Assembly: GCA_037962975.1 (NCBI GenBank)
Contig: CM075669.1
Coordinates: 118,250,501 to 118,314,500, forward strand
Length of the DNA stretch: 64,000 nt
Source: Clitoria ternatea
Taxonomy: Eukaryota; Streptophyta; Magnoliopsida; Fabales; Fabaceae
Direction: 5' to 3'
The notes below the pieces were generated by a model. The model worked only from the letters and a program-made list of their open reading frames with translations. It was not told the origin of the DNA and searched no databases. Positions 1-10,545 of the stretch are shown piece by piece (within the stretch, counting starts at the first letter, position 1; the number at the start of each line of letters is the position of its first letter). A program made the translations under genes and the position numbers.

Positions 1-2040
1 TAAATATCTAAAAACTTTCTCATATAAAACTTTACATAATCTTTCTCAAATTAAATCTTAACAAAATCGAATTTAGAAATCTCAATTATTTCAAATATCT
101 TTAGTTATTAAGTTGGAAAAAAATAAAATAATTTTCTTTTGAAAATTTTATTTTGTTAAAAGAGAATAATCTTTAAGTTATTAACCAAAAATACTTAAAA
201 TTTGCTAAATTTCTCTTTATCTCAAGATTTAATTATTTCAATTTATTATTAATTTTCATAAAATATTTTCTTTCTAAAATAAATACTAATTTTTTTATTC
301 TAAATATTGAAAATAAAGTTAATATGAATAATTTCTAAGAAGAGAAGATTTAAAGTAAAAATTTAAAGAGTAAGGTAAGAAAATTCTTACTGAGTTTTAG
401 CTTTCCGTCATGCTCGCTATATGCTCAAACTCCACATCACAAAATCATCAATCAAAATCAAGCATTATCAATTATAACTAAATATCATCAATCAATCAAT
501 CAATCATAATCAAATCAATTAAATATCATTAATACATATCATAATGCAAAATTTAATGATTATTAATATAGTCAATTTGAGTCCTTTTGGTCAATTCCTC
601 GCATAGGTATATGTAAGTCCATATAATCCAGTCCTTGCATAGGTATAGTTTAGTCCATATGGGTCATAGTAGTCCAAGTCCTTGCATAGGTATAGTCCAG
701 TTTATATAGGTTATAAAAGTCCAAGTCCTTGCATAGGTAGGTTAGAGTTAGTTAAATCAGATATTTAATTTAAAATTTATTAAAAATTTTAAGTTAAAAA
801 GTTAATATTTTAAAATATTAATATTATCAAATTTAAAAGGAGTAGGGGACTCCTCCCATTATTCTTATGTATTTTCATATTATACTCTTATCTCACTCCC
901 CTTTACCTTGAGTTATTACCAAAAGAGAGTTTGCTTTGCGCCTCTGATTTCTAGAAATATTAATACCAATCTTATTTCAGTATAGGCATAAGATGAGGAT
1001 TAAGATTACTACTTAAAACAGAAACGGTAAATTTTGAATAGTGAATAGTGAATAGTAAAACATGAATAATAACAGTAAATAGTAAATCATGAATAGTAAC
1101 AGTAAATAGTAAAAACGTGAATAGTAAAGGTAAATAGTAATTTACTATTTGAATAGTAATTTACTATTGAAATAGTGTTTTACTATACAGAATAGTAACT
1201 TAAAATAATATTATTTCTAGTATAATAACAGATTTCTAAAAACGATATAAAAATAACCTAAAAAATATAAAAGAGAAGTATTCTTACCTTAGGATTTTAG
1301 CAGAACCTTCTCCCAAAAAAATTTACTTCTCTCTCTCACTTCCACCACTATCTCACTAGCACTACTATATTAAGAAAACTTAATCTGAAATTGTGAATTC
1401 TAAAGAAGAAATCCTTCGGTATTTATAGGAAAAAAATTCACTATACATTCCATTATTTTAATATAAAAGTACTATGTATTTTTAAATTTTTTATTCCTGG
1501 TTACTGTGCATCTTTTGAAAATTTCATACATGCACAGTATTTTGCATAGTAACCGTCGATAAAATTATTAAGTCAAATAGTAACCCTTCACTCGGTATAT
1601 TTTAAATATTTAAAATGAGTCTTTTTTGAAATTTAGCGATATTATATCAGTCCTCACTAATTTTATAATAAGTAATATAAAGCTGAAATTTTAAAAATCT
1701 AAAATTTTCTGTTAATAAAAATTTATTGATACGTTTCCAATTTTTTAACGATTAGAAAAAATCAAGATTTTTCTCAAACCGATAATTTTTAGATAAGTCT
1801 ACTTGAAATGGATTTTAGAAAATTTTCTTATAATTTCAATTCACTTTCTTATAAATATTTTTAATTTAAGTCACTTATATGAATTTAAAATTATTTAAAA
1901 ACTATTATTTTATTAAAAAAATTCCAAAATTCTAAAAAATTCCAAAAAATCATAAATAATACGTAGATTAAAAAGTTCTAAAGAACCATAATTTAATTCC
2001 TTCAAAATTTCAATGTAAAAATAAAAATAGGGGTGTTACA
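1..2040 (-). mobile_element. Partial LTR (minus strand), 5' end at 2040
   Basis: Read on the minus strand the block starts at 2040 with TGTAACACCCC, the usual start of one group of plant LTRs and the start seen again at 16325. A TATA box (TATAAATA on the minus strand) lies at 1420-1427. An inverted repeat, TACTGTGCAT at 1502-1511 and ATGCACAGTA at 1530-1539, lies just upstream of it in the transcription direction. Runs of the word GAATAGTAA fill 1030-1200 and repeated GTCCAAGTCCTTGCATAGG-like units fill 590-740. No coding potential is visible. The other end lies outside the window, so solo LTR or full element cannot be decided. LTR identity is inferred from terminus, promoter and resemblance to the three complete LTRs in the window. 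Confidence 0.55.
1420..1427 (-). promoter_or_regulatory. TATA box of the left-edge LTR
   Basis: TATAAATA on the minus strand, about 610 bp from the LTR 5' end, with an inverted repeat about 80-120 bp upstream. The position suits a U3 promoter. Confidence 0.5.
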
Positions 2041-4700
2041 AATACTCTTGATGTTCATGTGAACTTGAATGCATTTAGAATGGATGGTGTTATGTGGCAT
2101 GTGTTGTTGGGATGATGATTATGATATTGAATTTGACTCATGATAATGAAACTTATTGTGAATGGCTTTGAGACCATGAATGAATTGATTTCAATGATGT
2201 TGAGCATCCCATGATATGTGATTTGATGAATAATGATTGCCACTAACTATTGATGTGTATGAAATCCAATGACAATTGGTAATGGTTGAGAATGATGAGG
2301 ATAGTGAAATCCACTAAGTGTTGGTGGTGAATTGTTGATTGTGGAGTGGCATTATAGGATGCATAGTATGAGAAATACATTAATTGGCATCTGCATCCAT
2401 GGCATATCATACGCTGTCTATGTGGAATGTTAGGGGTTCCAATAGGCGAGCCCAGTGGGAGGGCGACCCAGGGCACGAGTGAAGTTATATATTGTTCCCT
2501 AGTGATTCTTAGAATCACGAAGCTGCCCATAGTTTGGTGGCGAGACACCCTATATGGCAGGCTCAGTGGGTGGTGGCTCTATGGTGAGCAAGTTACCTCG
2601 GTGTCCCTATAGGGCACGGCTCTCTCGATGTATGTTCAGGAGGGGCCCGTAGCTCTTTTGGCAAGTGATACCACGTTGTGAATCCGCAAGTCACGGGGTG
2701 ACTAGTGCTACATATGTGCGATAGCAGTTTGGTACCAGTAAAAGAATGATGATATGCATGCATGATTTGAGATATAAGTGTACATATTTACTACTGCAGT
2801 AGGGGCATAGTAGCACACCTATGCTTAACCCACATTTGATATAATGTTGTTTCCCATAGTTGGATCCGTTATTTGATAATGATTCCTTGTGCATATACAT
2901 TAGCCATAAAAGCATTTGCATTATAGCTGGAGATATGTCGAGTTTGGTAGCTCGTGATGGCGATGGATGATTGATAAGCAAAGAGAAAGAAATAGTGGTA
3001 CTAACCTTGAGTGTGTGATGTATTTGATGAGATTGCCAATGTTTTGATACATATATTATGAATATGTAGATGAAATATGTGCTATGTTGAAATGAAATAA
3101 TATGATATGTGAAAGGAGCATATGATGCTCTTTGAGAAATGTATGTTGTGCATATATATATGTATCATCATAATGTATGACTTTAATTCATTTGGTATAT
3201 GTTACTCACCTCCTAGTTGCCATTTTTAAAGGTTGATGTAGGTATGTTGGATATCCTACTCTTTTTGGAGGTTGAGCAATGGTGGAGGTAAATACGGAAG
3301 GAAAGCTTGTGAGCCTTGGCCAACATTCTTTTGTAAAGCACTTGACATGTGTATATGCCTATTTTGTATATGAGTATTGAATGATGTTAGGTATTTGATT
3401 TGAGGGTCATGTATGAAAATTAGTTGATGACCTTAACAATAGTTGATGTTAATTGTGATACAATGTTTTTATGCTATATTGATGAATGAATAATGATATT
3501 ATGAGATCTAAGATCATTGGCAATGAATATGTGACTTGTGTATGATTAATATTGTGGATTGGATGCAAAATAAGGAAGTGGATAGGTCATATTTTCATTT
3601 AATGGGCAAGACTTCATGTAGAGGTCACCTACAATCCAATGTAGAGGTCACCTATAATCCATAATATATGTATGAAACTTATGTGCATGGTTGGTTGTAG
3701 CCAAAGAGGCTTACTTTGCAATTTGGCATGCTTAGTTTAGTCAAAAAGGGGCATGAATTGCCACAAGAGCATATCTTGATCTAGGAAATGAGTTATTGGG
3801 TGAGACTTGTTGGAGCAAGTCACATTTATATATGTGAATATAGGTCCATAGAGAGTTTAGACCAAAACTTAGCCAACTGCATTTTGGTATGTCATGTAAA
3901 ATGCCCAAAATATGTATAAAACTACCCTATAGCTTAGATTTTGATTGGGATAGAACTTGGGCTTGAAACTTTGCCACATAATTGATATTAGGGTAGATAA
4001 GTTGTGTATAGAATTTCATGCAAATTGGAGTTGAATAACCTAGTGAAAAGGGGTCCCAAAGTTGGCAAAAACTTAAGGGTCAAAAAGCTATAGAATGGTG
4101 CCTACAGCACTGAGATCCACAGCCAGTGGATTGTTCTGCCTCAAAACGTGGAAAAAAATAGGAATTTTGGTGGTCCAGGCTAGTGGAATGGCCACTGTTA
4201 GAATTTTCCAATTGCTGCTTTTCCCTTGCTATTTTTGTCTCTTTTGGGTATCTTAATGATGTTTTTAGCCTCCGACTTATGCATGAAAGTTGTAGATAAT
4301 TGTGTTAGGGAGTTGTAGAAATTGACCTCATCTTAATTGAAGTTTTCTAGATCTTATTAAACGTAAAATACCGGACTAACTGTAGTGAAAAAACTTAAAT
4401 TTTAGATGGGTTTGAATCCAACATTTTATGGTTTTCAATTTGGGACTAATAGGTGATATTTATGACATGTCCCACTATTTCTAAGACTAAAATTGACTTT
4501 TCTCATATCGCTTCTCATATCTTCATATATGGGAAGTGTGACTAATCAAAGGTTTGGGGCGCGATGTTAAATAATTTTCTTTTAATTCGTGGTGTCTCTT
4601 AGGCAAGGTGATAAACTTTAAAACGTGAAAAATTTATTCTTATAATTATTATGTCACATCTATTATATTTACTTATATAAGATTGAGGGGCGCCATAAAA
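2041..4700 (+). mobile_element. Degenerate LTR remnant, relative of the 16325-20184 LTR
   Basis: 2055-3450 matches 17690-19140 along its length. Shared landmarks include the GGTTCCAATAGGCRAGCCC-type block (2434 and 18069), the GCGATAGCRGTTTGGTACC block (about 2719 and 18348), TACTGCAGTAGGGGC (about 2794 and 18420) and GTTACTCACCTCCTAGTTGCC (about 3200 and 18832). Similarity then fades, but CTCATATCTTCATATATG recurs near 4515 and 20065, close to the 3' end of the intact LTR. No gene is present; the short open frames here are chance. The 5' part is missing and the left-edge LTR begins at the break, so that LTR may have inserted here. Confidence 0.6.
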
Positions 4701-5063
4701 GCTAAGGTTACAAGAGAGTGAGATGGCTTAGGTATGTATGGAAAAATTTTTAAGAGACCCTAGAGAAGGAGAGAGCTCTCGGCCAAGCGAGGGAGAAAAG
4801 AGAGAGGAAGAGCTTTGCCTTTCTGTTTGGAAACAAGAGAACAAATGAAACTAAGTGTGTCTTGGTAGGGCATGTATAAGGAGCCAATGAGAAGTGAAGA
4901 AGAGATTCAAATAGACTTGCAAAGAGAGAGTGGTTCAACCGTGCAAATAAAAAGGGAATGAAACAATGAGAATGTTTTCTTGTTTTAAGTTTCTAGAAGC
5001 TTTAGTGATTTTATGAAAAACATGTGTGCAATAAGAAATTGTGGAAAAGATACTAGAATGAAA

Positions 5064-5881
5064 TAATGGTTAGAAACAAAATTTAGCAAAGTTCTCTACA
5101 CTAAAATTCAAACCTGGAACCGATGAAACACAACATGGTACAACAACCACTCAGACAACTAATTCCTTGTTACAAATGAAGAATGCTATTAAATATAGTT
5201 CTTTCTATTCTTACATATATATATTTATATAAAATAAAAAAACTTATATAGAATATATATAATATATAGAACATATTAATATTATATATTAAAATGTATA
5301 ATATATAATTTATAAATTAAATATATATTTATAACATTAAATATTAAATATATATTTTATATTAAAATATTTTAATATATATTTTATATACATTAACGTT
5401 AATATATATTTTATATAAAATATCATATATATATTCACGTTAATATATATAATATATATTAAAGTATTTTAGTAGAAAATATATATTTTATATTTAATAT
5501 TAATATATATCATATTTAATATAAAATATATATTAAGGTATTTTAATAGAAAATATATATTTTATATTTAATATTTTAATATATAAATTATATATATTTT
5601 ATACATTAATATATATTTAATATTTAATATTATAAAATATATATTTAATTTATAAATTATATATTATACATTTTAATACATAATATTAATGTGTTATATA
5701 TATATATATTCTATATAATTTTTTTTGCTTTATGTATATATATGTAAGAAGAGAAAGAATTATATTTAATAGCATTCCTCATTTGCATCGAGGAATCAAT
5801 TGTCCTAGTGATTGTCGTACCATGTTGTGGTTCATGGGTTCCAGGCTTGAATTATGGTGTAGGCAACTTTTATTAACCATT
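5064..5881. repeat. Long AT-rich inverted repeat (foldback/MITE-like)
   Basis: The left arm from about 5064 (AATGGTTA, CTACACTAAAATTCAAACC, CACAACATGGTAC) recurs as the reverse complement ending at about 5881 (GGTTCCAGGCTTGAATTATGG, TAACCATT). The arms continue inward through the AT-rich core, sharing blocks such as GAATGCTATTAAATATA and TTCTTACATATATATA, so almost the whole 800 bp can fold on itself. No ORF is present. Foldback transposon or large MITE is the likeliest class; terminal duplications were not identified. Confidence 0.75.
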
Positions 5882-6004
5882 TTCTAATGACATTTTACAA
5901 AAAGCACCCTATTTTTTAAAAAGAAAACCTATTTCAAGAAGAAAGGGTGGTGCAGAATTAAAATTATTAGTGAAAAACATGTTTAGTTATTCATTAAAAA
6001 ATGT

Positions 6005-6290
6005 TTAACAAAATATATCTACAAATCTTTTTTTATGCTCAAGGACTGAAATGCTACCCTTAATGTAGATAGAGGCACCGACATTAGCTACTCTATTTGC
6101 CTTGTTCCTAACACTGGCCTGCTGGAATAAGACACCTCTCCACTTTTGCACCATCCCATCCCAGTGTGCCTCGGGGATCCAATGAGGGCATTCGCCTATA
6201 TCCCTCAATTTCTAAAAGGTACTCTTAATGATTTTGGAGGTCTTTGTGGCAAAGACCTTCCTAATCTCATCAATCATACCCTAATGACAT
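6005..6290 (-). pseudogene. CACTA second-ORF protein fragment, Transposase_24-like (copy A)
   Basis: A 67-codon open stretch (6208 to 6005) contains HWDGMVQKW, GVLFQQASVRNK and GSISVLEHKKR. Each has a close counterpart in copy B at 49391-49813 (HWDGMVQKW, GVLFQQASARNK, GSISMLEHKKR). In plants this pattern belongs to the protein encoded beside TNP2 transposase in En/Spm elements (Transposase_24/Ptta family). Only part remains: upstream sequence resembles copy B to about 6290 but contains stops. Family assignment is from motif memory and was not searched. Confidence 0.6.
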
Positions 6291-6291
6291 A

Positions 6292-6502
6292 GGGAGCCTA
6301 CCAAAATTTCGACATAGTCTCCCCTGTAAATCTAACATTTCCAAATTTGTGCTATTATCTTATTACATACAGAAACTTCCCAGTACAGTTCGATGTACAC
6401 AAGTACTTAAAAACTAACGGTTTATAAACAAATTTATACATTAAACACTTAAGTGTAGTCTAATGACACAGGGAGCCTACTGAAATTTCGGCAGAGTTTC
6501 CC
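6292..6502. repeat. Two copies of the CACTA hairpin module
   Basis: Two copies of a 32-bp imperfect palindrome, 6292-6323 and 6471-6502, have arms GGGAGNCTNY and AGAGTYTCCC around an AAATTT core. Each is followed by about 80 bp of similar sequence (TAAATCTAACATTTCC, then CAGTACAGTT), so 6292-6400 is duplicated at 6471-6580. The module recurs at 10169, 50015 and 56841. Confidence 0.75.
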
Positions 6503-6589
6503 TTATAAATCTATCATTTCCAAATTTTTACTATTACCTTGCTACATGCAGAAAACTTCTCAGTACAGTTTAATGTATACAAGTACTAA

Positions 6590-7410
6590 AAAATTAACAT
6601 AAAACAAAATAATTTAGGTACTATATGAATTATAAGTATAAAAAAACTGACAAACTACCAACTAACAAACTTAAAACAAACTATATAGTTATACATACTC
6701 ATCTCCACCCGGCAGTGGGATCAGAGTGGTAAGGGGGATGCAGGAGCACAACATGCCTTGAGGCCTAGGTCATCCAAATACGATGGTGAAGGAGTCTATT
6801 GTATTATGGTTTGCTGTGGTGTAGGAGTCTATTATGGTGTGGGAGTTTGATGTGGGGTGGTGGTTTGCTTTGGTGTGCCAAGATAGGATGATCTAGTCCG
6901 CGAACCATCACCCCGACTGAAGTGTAGTCTATATCCTGTTATCTATGGATAAAGTCATGAAAACAAAGGTTAGTGGAAACCTATAAATATATGTATATAT
7001 GTATTTATGTTGATAAAGTCATACTCTATGTCTATTTTAGTTTGAAATTGTCCCTCAGTTTTAGTACCACTATGGCTATCTGTTTCAACAGGGTCATCAG
7101 TCTCCAAATCGACCCAAAACTATTTCGATTGGGAGACAACCTTTTTGTCAATGTGTTCACCCCCTATAGTGGCAAGTGTCTCATCTAGTATCACTGGGTC
7201 CATGTTGAACACCAAAGGACTGTCATTAAGCTCGTTCGGAGCGAGCTGATAAGCATCTTGAACCTCATCAGACACATTATCAGTGATCTGACTTCAGGCC
7301 TTGGCCTTGATAACTACATACCAGTCCCAGTGTCTTTCAGGGAAGTCTGTGTAATAAATCTGCTCGGCATGCTGGGAAAAAATAAAGGGATCAAACTCTT
7401 TATATGTACC
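6590..7410 (-). pseudogene. Decayed CACTA spacer and second-ORF region (copy A)
   Basis: This stretch aligns with copy B 50150-50960. Both carry a CCGGCAGTGGGATCAGAGTGG-like block (6710 in A, 50281 in B), a run of GTGGTGGTTTGCTGTGGTG words, and the block at 7040-7330 matching 50640-50920 (CAGTTTTAGTRYCACTATGG). No frame stays open over the similarity, so it is non-coding or decayed 3' coding sequence. I cannot assign a domain. Confidence 0.45.
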
Positions 7411-7419
7411 ACTTTTCTT

Positions 7420-7670
7420 GACCTAAAATAAACTGTAATTGTTGTTAACCTTTGTTCTTACATCGATTGTGTTGTCGTACCAATCATACCTGAATAGAAC
7501 AATATCTCTTTTAAGTCATCCGGAGAAAGAAACTTCAATAATCTCTATCAAGACTTCATAGAAGTCTTCCTCTAACCTTTAACACAAACCCTATAGTTAT
7601 GGGTGCGCATCCCTTCACTCTATTGGAAGATGTTAAACTTATAGTCTTTTACATAGTAAATTGGCCAACC
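7420..7670 (-). pseudogene. DUF4216-like C-terminal part of TNP2 transposase (copy A)
   Basis: Minus-strand translation gives fragments matching the better-preserved copy B segment at 50902-51288, including RDIVLF-YDWYDNTI and SEGMRTHNY, with stops between them. DUF4216 commonly ends plant En/Spm TNP2-type transposases. Here it is interrupted by several stops and cannot encode protein. Confidence 0.55.
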
Positions 7671-7872
7671 GATAAATTTGAATGATAAGGTATACGGGTC
7701 TTACATGTTTTATAAACCAACCGATGAATTTGAATGATACTTCATTATGAATTTAGTCATTAGTTATATCATTTTGCTCTTGTTTCAACATATCTGCATA
7801 TAGGCTATTTAAAGAACAATAGTTTAGCTATAATGGTTGCTAGCTTCAAAATGAAATAAATAAGTTGGTGAC

Positions 7873-8375
7873 TTACTTAAGATAGGGTTCCATTTCTGGG
7901 AAATTCAGAAGAGTATACAAGTGAGCCGACTTTTGATGTTTCTCATCAATGTAACATTCTGTGACCTTACCCTCAGGACTTTCGGGATAGTTAAAAATTG
8001 AACTTGGATTGTCCGACCCTAGATTTGTAGCCACCCCAAGGTTGCGGGAAATTCTACTCATTCTAGTTTCTATCTCTGTCGGAAAATAGAAATAAGCAAA
8101 AATGGTAATTTCTTCCATTAAGTATGCCTTACAAATTGATGCTTCCACGCATGCTTTGTTTGGCACTTTGTCTTTTAAAAAGCGTCGGAATCTAGTAAAA
8201 CATAAACATATGTTGAGTTACATAATACTCTCACAGTATTAAAATTGTTGCAACGAAATTAAGTAGTTCTGACGTTCACCTTTTAAACAGATACATCCAA
8301 AGACACTGCACCGGACCACCAACTAAGGCTTTGTATGGTATATGGATAGGTAGATGCTCCATAGAGTTAAAAAAG
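7873..8375 (-). pseudogene. Segment between DUF4218 and DUF4216 of TNP2 transposase (copy A)
   Basis: A 97-codon open stretch (8166-7873) has KACVEASICKAYLMEE and YFPTEIETRMSR, matching copy B 51601-51936. In plant TNP2 proteins this follows the DUF4218 domain. Similarity to copy B continues right to about 8375, the DUF4218 motif around 52010-52085 in B, and then stops where the copia-derived sequence begins. The coding sequence is broken on both sides. Confidence 0.6.
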
Positions 8376-8379
8376 TGAG

Positions 8380-8786
8380 CCCACAATGATGAGTCTGCTT
8401 AAGTATTCGATATTTTCTGTAAGAAAATCAAGTCTGAAAAAGGAATCTGTATTGGTACAATAAGAAGTGACCATGGTAGAGAACTTGAAAATGAAATTTT
8501 TGTAACAAAACTGGCATCTCTCACACATGTTCTTCTCCAAGAAAACCTCAACAGAATAGTGTTGTGGAAAGGAAAAATAGAAGTCTGTTGGAGATGGCAA
8601 GAACCATGCTTTGTGAAAATGATTTACCAAAATATTTTTGGGCTGAAGCCGTAAGCACATCTTGTTATATCCAGAACAAAGTCTTTATTAGACTAATAAT
8701 GAATTAGACTCCTTATCAACTGTGGAAATGAAGAACACCTAACATATCATATTTTCATCCATTTGGATACACATGTTACATGTTTT
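8380..8786 (+). pseudogene. Ty1/copia integrase fragment inside CACTA copy A
   Basis: Plus-strand translation gives two frames joined by a frameshift near 8530. The first contains KKIKSEKG and IRSDHGRELENEIF, the second QQNSVVERKNRSLLEMART, LPKYFWAEAVSTSCYIQN and YFHPFGYTCYM. These match the integrase core of Ty1/copia polyproteins (the SDHG motif and the VERKNRS stretch holding the catalytic E). In-frame stops occur (TAA near 8394; TAG and TGA near 8704-8730). It is opposite in orientation to the CACTA genes. No LTRs or target duplications flank it, so it is a filler or remnant, not a full insertion. Confidence 0.75.
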
Positions 8787-9186
8787 GCTGTAGACAGGCA
8801 TACAAACGTTGAAGACGCGATGTTTTGGGAAAGTACCATATTTTCTTCTTGGCTATCCTAGTTAGTTTCCCTATTCTTTTAATGGTTTTGTATAGGTCCT
8901 CATTACAATGTACACATTTTGTGACACTCTTATCTGTAAACTCATTTTGGAACAACATACACCCACCAACACAACACTCTATCTTCACACAACCCAACCC
9001 CAGGTTTGCCATTTTTTTCTTAGCAGAGTACAGGTTTGATGGTATTCGATGATGGCTTGGCATAATGGAATCCATCAAATCAACCATTCTATTAAAACAA
9101 CCTCCCAAAAGATTATATTCTGTATTTAGGCTTAAAGCAGTTAGGGAGACAGATAATTCGCTATGACTTTGGCACCTGTCCCACAA
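8787..9186 (-). pseudogene. TNP2 transposase N-terminal segment (copy A)
   Basis: The 136-codon minus-strand stretch includes GGCFNRMVDLMDSIMPSHHR, NLGLGCVKIECCVGGCMLF, KCVHCNEDLYKT and WYFPKTSRLQRLYA. This is the region ahead of the TNP2 core in plant CACTA transposases (Transposase_21 family), with a CxxC pair typical of it. It aligns with copy B 55696-56213 and continues across the site where copy B holds a solo LTR, so it shows the empty-site sequence. It ends at about 8787, where copia sequence takes over. Confidence 0.7.
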
Positions 9187-9394
9187 TAGAAAGTATGAGC
9201 CGCCGCCAACAAATCATAAAATCCTCCTCTACAATCTCATCCTCATTCCTCTCTTGGTCATCATGTTCTATCATATACCCGATGGAGGGTCCAACATGAT
9301 CCATTACCATCTACTCCATGTTGTTATATGTATCTATGTTCCCTCCGACCTCGTGGTAAGACTGTTGCATGGTTACGACCAATGGCCTGAGTAG

Positions 9395-9640
9395 TCATTG
9401 CTCACCATGGTTGTACCACCAGTAGTATCCTTCTATGAATCCCTTCTCACTTAGGTTACACATGACATCATTCGCATATTCAAAACTCATGCATTTGCAC
9501 TTTAAGCAAGGACAATGAATCTTCTGAGTCCCTTCAAAATTAGGAGTGTTCGTCGTAGCAAATGGAATAAACTCACACAATCCCATCATAAACTTTTTAA
9601 TCACTCGCCGATTGCGATCAAGCTGATTGTACATCCATCA
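9395..9640 (-). pseudogene. Transposase-associated domain (copy A)
   Basis: The 79-codon stretch carries MYNQLDRNRR, EFIPFATTNTPNFEG, CPCLKCKC and GYYWWYNHGE. These are hallmarks of the zinc-binding transposase-associated domain (Transpos_assoc) that opens plant TNP2 proteins (MYNRL, IxCPCxxC, YxxWxxHGE). Copy B has the same domain at 56256-56498. It sits about 200 bp upstream of the TNP2 segment, as in copy B. Confidence 0.75.
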
Positions 9641-10168
9641 TCGATTTGTCGGAACCTCCATTCACGATATCTACCAAGCACAGTACTAGTACTTAATTAA
9701 GGATTATGTGACTATCGTTCATGAATCACTCTCTATCGCTTTGATGTTATAAGTAGGTAAGGCCCTATCCTGTTCAGGATGAATATGTAACCATCTATAA
9801 CCTATCTACGTGTTGGCATCAACCTTGTGTGATGAGGTTCACTCAGAATTTTGGCAGCATTTCGCATTGAAAACGTGTGGTATGAAAAAGCACACGTAGA
9901 CATGCACCCGATGACAACACAAACACAATAACTGAAATTCCAAATAAACATCAATAACACAAGATAGAGAACAAACAACATCGATGGGTTACGCTCTATT
10001 GCTTACAAATTTATCCCAAACTGTCCAACTGGGAAAATTCAAGATCCAACATAACACAATATATCGACTGGTTGTCTTGAATCTTGAACGGGCACCTAGT
10101 AGGTACAGACGCGACTAAAACCTACATTGTTAAATTTTATTATGTACTTTTTTATGTACCCTAAAATA

Positions 10169-10200
10169 GGGAGCCTACCGAAATTTCGGCAGAGTCTCCC
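10169..10200. repeat. CACTA hairpin module, third copy
   Basis: This is the cleanest core, with the 12-bp palindrome CCGAAATTTCGG flanked by GGGAGCCTA and GCAGAGTCTCCC. It lies upstream of the transposase gene on the minus strand. Confidence 0.75.
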
Positions 10201-10309
10201 CTATAAACTAGACATTTCCAAATTACGAAAACACCCTGTTACACACAAAACTTTCTAGTACAATTCATAATATATACATTGCGATATGTATATGAAATTG
10301 AGGCAAACA

Positions 10310-10545
10310 TCACCACAGCCTAATGAGCTCTGTTTTCCATTAACAGACAACAATACACATGCATACATAAAACCCATGTTATCAGTATACAAAATCAATG
10401 CCTAATGAGCTTTGCTCTCCATTAACAAAAAACAATACATATTCATAAAACACATGTTATCAGCATACAAAACCAATGCCTAATGAGTTCTGCTCTCCAC
10501 TAACAAATAACAATCGACATGCATTCAATGATACTGTTAAGCAAC
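10310..10545. repeat. About 75-bp tandem repeat, 3 units (copy A)
   Basis: Three units each contain GCCTAATGAGYTYTGCTCTCC, then CACTAACAAAYAACAATAC, a CATGCAT-type block and CATGTTATCAGYATACAAAA. The same array sits at 56970-57190 in copy B, also upstream of the transposase, so it predates the split of the two copies. Confidence 0.7.

Noticed and set aside
5200..5760. AT-rich block as a replication origin or matrix attachment region
   Set aside because: The inverted-repeat symmetry explains it better, and nothing else supports an origin.
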